64,000 nt of DNA from Lantana camara. Its lineage: Eukaryota > Streptophyta > Magnoliopsida > Lamiales > Verbenaceae. Shown piece after piece: positions 57,080-64,000 of this stretch. Every line of letters starts with the position of its first letter. Position 1 is the stretch's first letter. Location of the stretch: contig CM074864.1 of assembly GCA_037501455.1 (NCBI GenBank), forward strand, positions 28,576,001-28,640,000. The letters run 5' to 3'. The notes below the pieces were generated by a model that was not told the DNA's origin, did no database searches, and saw only the letters and a program-made list of their open reading frames with translations. The position numbers were made by a program, and so were the translations under genes.

Positions 57080-59798
57080 ACCTTCCCCCCTTAAGAGAAC
57101 CTGGTCCCTAGGTTCCACTGCAAAAATGTAGATCCTCGAGTAGTAGTGCTCCAACCCTTCCCCGGAACTCATGTAAGATCATAGCTCTAATGGTGAGGCT
57201 TACTGCTGTCATCTACACCGAACCTCCTTTAGGATGTCTTGTTATCGTCGAGGTCCGTGCGAGTACTTGATCCGTTAGTTGTTTCGAACTCGGTCAGTCA
57301 TTCCCATGATCTGATAGCTGCAACTACACCCGACCTCGATGTCATCTCAGATGCACCAATTGCCACCCGTAGTCAGATCAACGCGTAACACAACCACAAC
57401 AAACAAGAGAGAATCCCATCTCTCAACACTTAAGTGAGAGAGAGAGAGCCCCGTCCCTCAGCACCCACAAGAGAGAGAACCCCGTCTCCCGAGCACATAT
57501 AAAAGAGAGAACCCCGTCTCTCAAGCACATAATTGAGAGAACCCCGTCTCTCAAGCACATAATTGAGGGAACCCCCCGTCTCTCAACCTAAGTCGGGCAG
57601 ATTCCAACATCTCCCAACATTCTAGTTTGAGAAAATCTAGCATTCCTCAAACCCCTAGATTCAAGAGAATCCAGCATCCCTGAATATCTAAGTATAAGAG
57701 AATCCAACATCTCTCGTGCACAAAACTTAGAAAGATTCCCGCATCTTTCTACCACATAAATAGAGAGAATCCTGTATCTCTCCAACACGTAGAAACATGG
57801 AACCTAAGGTCTCTCTTACACATAAATCCACTGATCAGTTGTTCATACATACACACATCATAGTAACACTTGACGAAAAGTAAGCGATGCATGTTTGGTG
57901 TACCTTATACAACTGATATCGGTGTCCCTTGAGTATAGATTCAACGCTCATACCTCAACTCAAGGGGGATATCGCGATGGAATCCCTATAAAACAAGGTT
58001 ACAGTATGTAGGTATGTATGTTATATGGGAAGTTAGTGAGCAATCAAGAGAGTTTTAAATCACATAAGCATGAATAGTTCACATAAGTACATAACTCATT
58101 CATTTCAGCAACAGTCCAAACCAGGTAGAAATTTCAATTTATAAATACTAGATCAGGTATCCAAGTTATCACAATTAAAATAGCAATAGTCATCACCCAC
58201 ATTAAGCAAAACAAGGTGAGAGTATTTAAGCGATGCATGTATGCAAATGCCATGAATGCCTGGCGTACAGATCACCGTAGTGCAAACTCTTGACAGGAAG
58301 TTGAGATGAAGTAGTAGGAGTTGTTTAAGCCGACAATGATGCAACCCTCGTCATCTGAACCTCTTTGTCTTGAGTCTTTTCATAAAGTGGTAACTCAGCA
58401 AAGCTCGTTTATCACCAAACCCCTTACTAGACCATAATCCTTGCTCAACTAGAATCATCCTCAGTTTCTCCCAAGAATTTTGATTTATATGTTAACCTTA
58501 GTCTGCTCGTTCTCAAGGAATCCCACAATTCAATTGCCAATCCGAAATTTGTCTTTGAGCTATGCTGGACGTTCATGATGTTAAGCATTTCCCAAGGTAA
58601 GTCATGGCACACGATTCCGAAACGTGAATAAGGTCATGAATCTTTTTGTGTGAAGAGGTAACCCAACAAGCATGCTTATAATCCAACTTTCTACCAGACC
58701 GTAGCCCTTGTTCAACCAGAATCATATTCGGTTCCCACCAAGAATCCTAATTCATGTGTGAAACCTTAACCTGTTCATCTTTAAGAAATTGCCCATAAAT
58801 CGGTCGTCAATCAGAAATCTATCTCAGAGCTAAGTTCGGCATTAGTGGTATTAATCATTTCCCAAAGCAATCCGTGGTATATGGTTCTGAAACTTGGATA
58901 AGGTCTTTCGGCATCTAACTGTGCTATTCCCACATCAACAATGTCTTCCATCTCATCTTGAAGAAATACCCAAAGAGCTAACAATCAATCTTGCCTTGTC
59001 GTTCGTTAACTCTAAACGGCACCAAAACTTTCAACACTTACCGATGGTTTGTAGCTCATTGCTTAAGTAACATGATTACCTATCAACATTCCTTGAACTT
59101 GAGCGGATCTTATTTCATCGGATTCTTCTACATTAACTCGTTTCCATCAACAAGGTGACTACTTCCAAATAAACGAATCATCAAGGCGAAAGCTCATCAA
59201 ACTCCTTCAAAATGGTTCTACTTGATCAGACTCTCCTCCATTGACTCATTTCCTCAACAAGGTGACTACTTCCAAATAAACGAATCATCAAGGTTAAAAT
59301 TCGTCAAACTCCATCTTTCAATTGACTTTAAGATAGTAAGTCAATATAGCAAATCTCATTCCTTGAACTCTGAACCTTTTCATGAACATTGATCTTGGTC
59401 AAGAATCCTTTCATCTTCGAATTATGGCGTGTTTTCGTTGTAGTGCTAATAGGTAGTGTTGACGGAGGGAAATCTTAGTGTTCACTCATAGGGCACCCTG
59501 AAATTCAAACACTAAATTCGATGCATGTGGGTTAAAGATGAAAATGAAATGTAACACGCATATCACGTAAATGCAACAATTACTTGTAATTTATAAAGCA
59601 CATAAAATAAGATGTTGCATAATCAAAGTCATAATGTGCACACAATCATATAATCACAAAATAATTCATGTCGAAGGGTCAAAATATCAAGTCAAACAAA
59701 TGCAATGCGCTGTTATTCATATGCCGTAAGACCTAGACAGACTCAACACGACTCAAGAGCTCGGTTTTGCAAGCTAGAGCTCTGATACCACTTAAGGA
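57080..59798 (-). other. LARD 3 internal region (non-coding)
   Basis: Polypurine tract (reverse complement CCTTCCCCCCTTAAGAG, 57081-57097), hairpin array 57404-57820, a long stretch without frames, and primer site (reverse complement GCTCTGATACCA, 59779-59790). Longer than the LARD 2 interior by about 385 bp, mostly near 58500-58860, where a segment resembling its neighbour is repeated. Confidence 0.85.
57404..57820 (-). repeat. LARD 3 internal hairpin array
   Basis: As in LARD 2 with more GAGAGA units. TAGAAAGA 57728-57735 pairs with TCTTTCTA 57744-57751 around loop TTCCCGCA, where LARD 2 has loop ATCCAGCA: the stem is conserved while the loop changed. Confidence 0.87.
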
Positions 59799-62700
59799 TG
59801 TAACACCCCAAACGGAGGATGCCACATCTCCTGCACTAGGACCCCGACCCGGTCATGAAATAGAAAGTCCATGCCCGAATCCGAATCATAGCGAACGGGA
59901 GAACAACTCACACACTAGGCTAGGCGGATCTAACTTGACCAAAACTCAGAGTGCGGAAGCAATTAAAACAAAACATGCAAAGCAGGTGACGGGTTCAACT
60001 AGCATAAATCCCTAGTCCCGAATATCAACATAAAGTAATAATCATCAAGTGCTACAAGGGGCCGAATGAGTGCCACGCAGGGCTACCGAATAGTAAAATA
60101 TAATCTCAAGTCTACAAGACAACACATAAGTAAAGTGTATGAAAAGACAAATGCAAATAGAAAGACTAGACCGACGAAGTGCAACTCAAAGGACTCACTT
60201 CCGCCTAGCAAACGCCAAAAATCCTGCAACTAAAAGTGTAAATGAGGGGTCAGTCAACTTGACCGAGTGAGGGGGCTAACGCACACCCACAATATATATA
60301 TATAAGGAGCATAGCACAGAATAAAAAGGATGGACTCATGAACCGGGGATAGGTGTTACATACCAAAACGTTTTGAAAGAACCCGAATAAGATATAGATA
60401 TAAGTTTAGAAACCATTTCCAGAAAGACTCTATCCCGATTCATAATTCCATAACATAACATAATCAACTGCTCGGCGAGTACGAGCTTCCAACCTCAACT
60501 CCTCATAACATAAATCAAAATCAATACAACCTGTACACCAATGATGGAGGAGATGTACCGTCCCCATACCATCGAGAATAAACCGTCTTAAATAGACTCA
60601 CCCTCAAGGGGTAGCGAACCCACAAGAGTCCTCCCCGGATAAAACACCGAAGGCTCAAGATACCACACCTTCCCTACAGCACGAGTCGCGTGAAGATATC
60701 TCAAATGGAACTACGCAATGGATAAATGCCCCGACGGCCCTAACCGTCCCGGGGGTACCCATTCCTACTGGTCACCAGGATCGATCCACACATAGATCAC
60801 AATGGATCACAACAGAACAGATCACGACGGATCACATACGCCAATCTTTCATGGCAATCTCGCTACATAATTAGAACACAACTGTTTTCCAAAATAGCTT
60901 ACATATGCTTCGAAAACTGGTTTAATATTTACACCCTTCCTACGCGATGGAACTTTAAGCCTCATGACCTCCATCCACGCATGACTCACACAAGATCATC
61001 AACATATCATATTCAACACATACATAACTATAATAGAGTATACTCGGATGCAAGGGTAGAAATCAACATGTAAAGGCCATAGGTCACGTAACTATACAAA
61101 ATCCTAAACCTCACCTCGTGAAAGTAGAGTCTGAGAGTGTGAAGGGGCAAACACTCTAAACCTCAGGCCCACCGGCACCACCAAACTCTGTGACAAGACA
61201 TACAGAAGCCCAGACTTAGACTCTATATGAACCAAACAAGACGCACGGCGTTGTTCAACATGATCGCGGTTATTCATAAGTGTTCATGTTGTGCTTGGAT
61301 AAGGTGTCGTGGTCATTCAAGGCATATCAATGCTCAACAAGGTCATATTTACAAGCAATCGACACGTAGTTCCATATCCAAAGATGCAAGATCAATTTAG
61401 GAAGTCAATGTATTCACAAAATGCATATTAAATCATCCAATGTCACAGGATTCAATTATAATATTAGAATTAAGCATCAAGTTCATGTCGAGTTATAAAG
61501 TGCATAAGTAAGAGCAACTTGATCATATAAACATACAAAGTCGTTGTACATAGATGGCATGCTTGATACAAATAAAGTGTGCATTTAATTCACTTAAGAT
61601 CATACTTTACAACTTCACAACATGTTTGGTACACAAGCTCAAGTCACATTCATAGTTTCATAAATATTACACTTACATCCCCTAAGTTGATTACTAAGCA
61701 TAATTGTTCATTTAAAGTGTTTATACAATTATTCAATTAGGAATTAATTACTTAGAAACATGACAATGATCAATTTATTGTAATTCATAATATACCATTT
61801 TCTAGTAGTAAGAGTAAATCAAGATATTACAATTCTAACTCCTATCATGCATCAAGTCTTAAGTTGTTCAAGCATCCTTCGTGTACCTCAATTTTATATT
61901 TGAAACACAATTTACAATAAACATAATATTGAGAACGTCTCAAATCCATATAGAGAAATCACAACATTTTCGTTCTGCTAAAATATCATTCAAGTTCATT
62001 TAGTCACATAAAAGATTAGTTTCTAAATATTACACTAACACCCCTTCGTACTTAGCAAATAGCGTAAATTCATCACACCGGGATTCAAATTGTAAATCAA
62101 AACATTCATGCATATCACAATCCATTCAATACATGTTTTCATATACGATTGGAATACATCTCGATCAACAAACCAAGAATAATCAATTTATTTGCACTTA
62201 AAACAATTAATTCAAATAATCAAAATTATGCAAAATAATTCCTAATAAATAGATCGAGTGTCCGATTTACGAACGGAAAGTCGCGTTGAACTCACCACAA
62301 CGAGACAAACATTCTGACCACACGTCGCCGGAACACCACCACTGTAGCTACCGGAATTTGACCGGGCCGCCGCCGAAGGTCGCCGGAAAAATCCCAAAAA
62401 ATCATTCCTGAATGAAGTCTTTGTGCCCGTTCCGAATCCTCAATCAATTTCTGGAAATTCCAAGCCGATTGTCGTAGATCTGAAATCTAAGAGCACAAAA
62501 ACCCTAAATCTTCAAACTCAAATTACTTCCAAACCGGTGAACTAAAATACGATCCGTAAAAGCGATTATCTTACCCATGACGAGCTCTTCGAAAGCCCTA
62601 AGGTAGCTCGCCGGAAAAATCCTCGGAGTTAGCGCCGCCGTTGCACTGCCACTATGCCACCGTGATCCGCTGCCAAACCACAGAATCTGGAGCCACCTGA

Positions 62701-63903
62701 TCACACGCCACTAGTTCTCGTCGTCCCGAACAACTTTCGTGAAGAGCCCGAGACCAAAAGATGGCCGGAAAAGGCCCCCGTTGGCCGTCGAAGTTTCTGC
62801 CGCCGCCCATGTCACCGGAACCACCACCTACGGCCAACATCTGGTGAAATTGATGCCGGAAATGGACTCAGGAGGTTGAAAAACCTTGGAAACCATCAAG
62901 CCCCGTTGAAAACCACCGCCGGAAGGCGGCGAAACCCGCCGGTACAGTAACTCGCGCCGCAGCCGCGAGCTTTGGGCGGCGCGTGCGGCGCCGTCTCTGC
63001 TCCGATAGCCGCACTGCTGACGTCAAACGAAGCGCCTGGAAGTCTACGTTATGGGTCTTGGGCGCGTGTTGCTGAAAGCCCGCCGGAAGCCGCCGGAAAT
63101 GGGCGGCGAAGTCGCGGTCCGCCGCCACCCGCCTGGGTGTCTGAAAATCGGCGATATCTTCACCTTCGTTCATCGTTAGGCTGTGAAATTGGTACTCTTG
63201 CGCACGTCTCACCGAGATAATCGAAATGGACTATTCGTTTGTTGAATTCCGTCGAGAAACGATCGAGTTATGGGCTCGTAACCAAAGCCGCGCATAGTGA
63301 CCCGCGGGAGAGAGAAAGTGTGGGAGAGGAGAGAGAGAGAGAGAGAGAGAAAAGGGATTGGGAGAAATGTGTCTTGTGCACAAGATAAATACAACCGGGT
63401 ATCCTTATCGTGTAGCAAGGAGAAATATCGCGTACAAATAATTGTAGATAAAATCGGTAAAGTTACGACTAAACATTCAATCTCCGCATAAATTTATAAA
63501 TTAAAATGAAATAGAGATTTACCAATTTGAGTTTAATTCAATTTAATTTTGGAAACCTTTCGTACAATTTAACGACACTTCATAAACACATAATTGACAA
63601 TTAATCTTAAGGAATTCAAGTAAACCGAAATTAAACAAGTTAAGTAGCATGATGGATTTAAAATCAACTTGACAATTATTTCATGGAATGAATTTGAATT
63701 AAATCAAATTAGACAGTTAGGGTTAAATATGCGCGTAATTAATCAAGTTGGCAATTAATCTTAGAATAATTCGAATGAACACATATTAAATTGAATTTAC
63801 ATTAAATCACATAATTCAAGAACTCTTAAATTAAACACATATAAGTATAGAGACTTACTTGTAAATGTCGTCAGGATGCCTTTCGAGAATACGGGGCGTC
63901 ACA
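59799..63903 (-). repeat. LARD 3 LTR, right copy (4105 bp)
   Basis: TGTAACACCCCAAACGG to CGGGGCGTCACA. Nearly identical to the left copy, including the missing TTAGGGGATGT unit, so the array is recent. TATA variant near 63385-63392. Confidence 0.92.
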
Positions 63904-64000
63904 ACCTTCCCCCCTTAAGAGAACCTGGTCCCTAGGTTCCACTGCAAAAATGTAGATCCTCGAGTAGTAGTGCTCTAACCCTTCCCCGGAACTCATGTAA
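63904..64000 (-). other. Start of a further LARD 3 internal copy
   Basis: Polypurine tract and about 80 bp of interior, equal to 57080-57176 apart from one base (near 63977). The window ends here. Confidence 0.9.

Larger units (their letters stand above)
52970..64000 (-). mobile_element. LARD 3: LTR-internal-LTR-internal array, runs off window
   Basis: LTR 52970-57079, internal 57080-59798, LTR 59799-63903, then the start of another internal copy (63904-64000) that matches 57080-57176 with one visible difference. The repeat period is about 6.83 kb. An ordinary insertion would show flanking DNA after the second LTR, so this is a multi-LTR array, most simply from unequal recombination between LTRs. 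Five bases before the first LTR are GAGGT. Closely related to LARD 2. Confidence 0.88.

Overview
This window is nuclear DNA of a flowering plant. It holds no recognisable host gene and no rRNA or tRNA gene. It is a nested pile of transposable elements: long-LTR Ty3/gypsy retrotransposons, most without pol, and one CACTA (En/Spm) DNA transposon. The plant call rests on the plant-type CACTA transposase domains, a chromodomain integrase, initiator-Met tRNA primer sites and LTRs of 3.3-4.7 kb. I cannot name the species.

Layout. (1) 1-7067, + strand: the 3' part of a non-autonomous gypsy element with only a decayed gag (four double zinc-knuckle modules), a hairpin array and a mosaic 3' LTR. (2) 7068 to about 25850, minus strand: a CACTA transposon with a disabled TNP2 transposase, split by a structurally complete LARD (large retrotransposon derivative) at 7994-19897 with perfect 5-bp target duplications. 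(3) 25850-31343: LTR fragments, then an LTR (27572-30823) with internal-region sequence on both sides. (4) 31344-52969: non-autonomous element 'E', minus strand. Its LTR carries a complete LARD (33300-49487, target duplication CCGGG), whose 5' LTR carries a deleted chromovirus 'N1' (40189-45632) that keeps an integrase-chromodomain fragment. (5) 52970-64000: a second LARD arranged LTR-internal-LTR-internal, running off the window.

How the parts fit. The LARDs and E have LTRs, primer site and polypurine tract but no pol, so they would need enzymes from a chromovirus. E and N1 share LTR type, polypurine tract and the first bases of the internal region, which makes an N1-like element the best visible candidate partner of E. 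Across diverged LTR families I see three unexplained conserved architectures: (a) arrays of short hairpins whose stems change sequence in a compensatory way while loops stay alike, in the internal region of every pol-less element; (b) an array of four hairpins at one place in the chromovirus-type LTRs, with stem sequences specific to each family; (c) a splice-donor-like and splice-acceptor-like pair inside the LTR, the acceptor followed by a GCTAGGCGG-like box. These are the most interesting signals in the window. All comparisons were made by eye.
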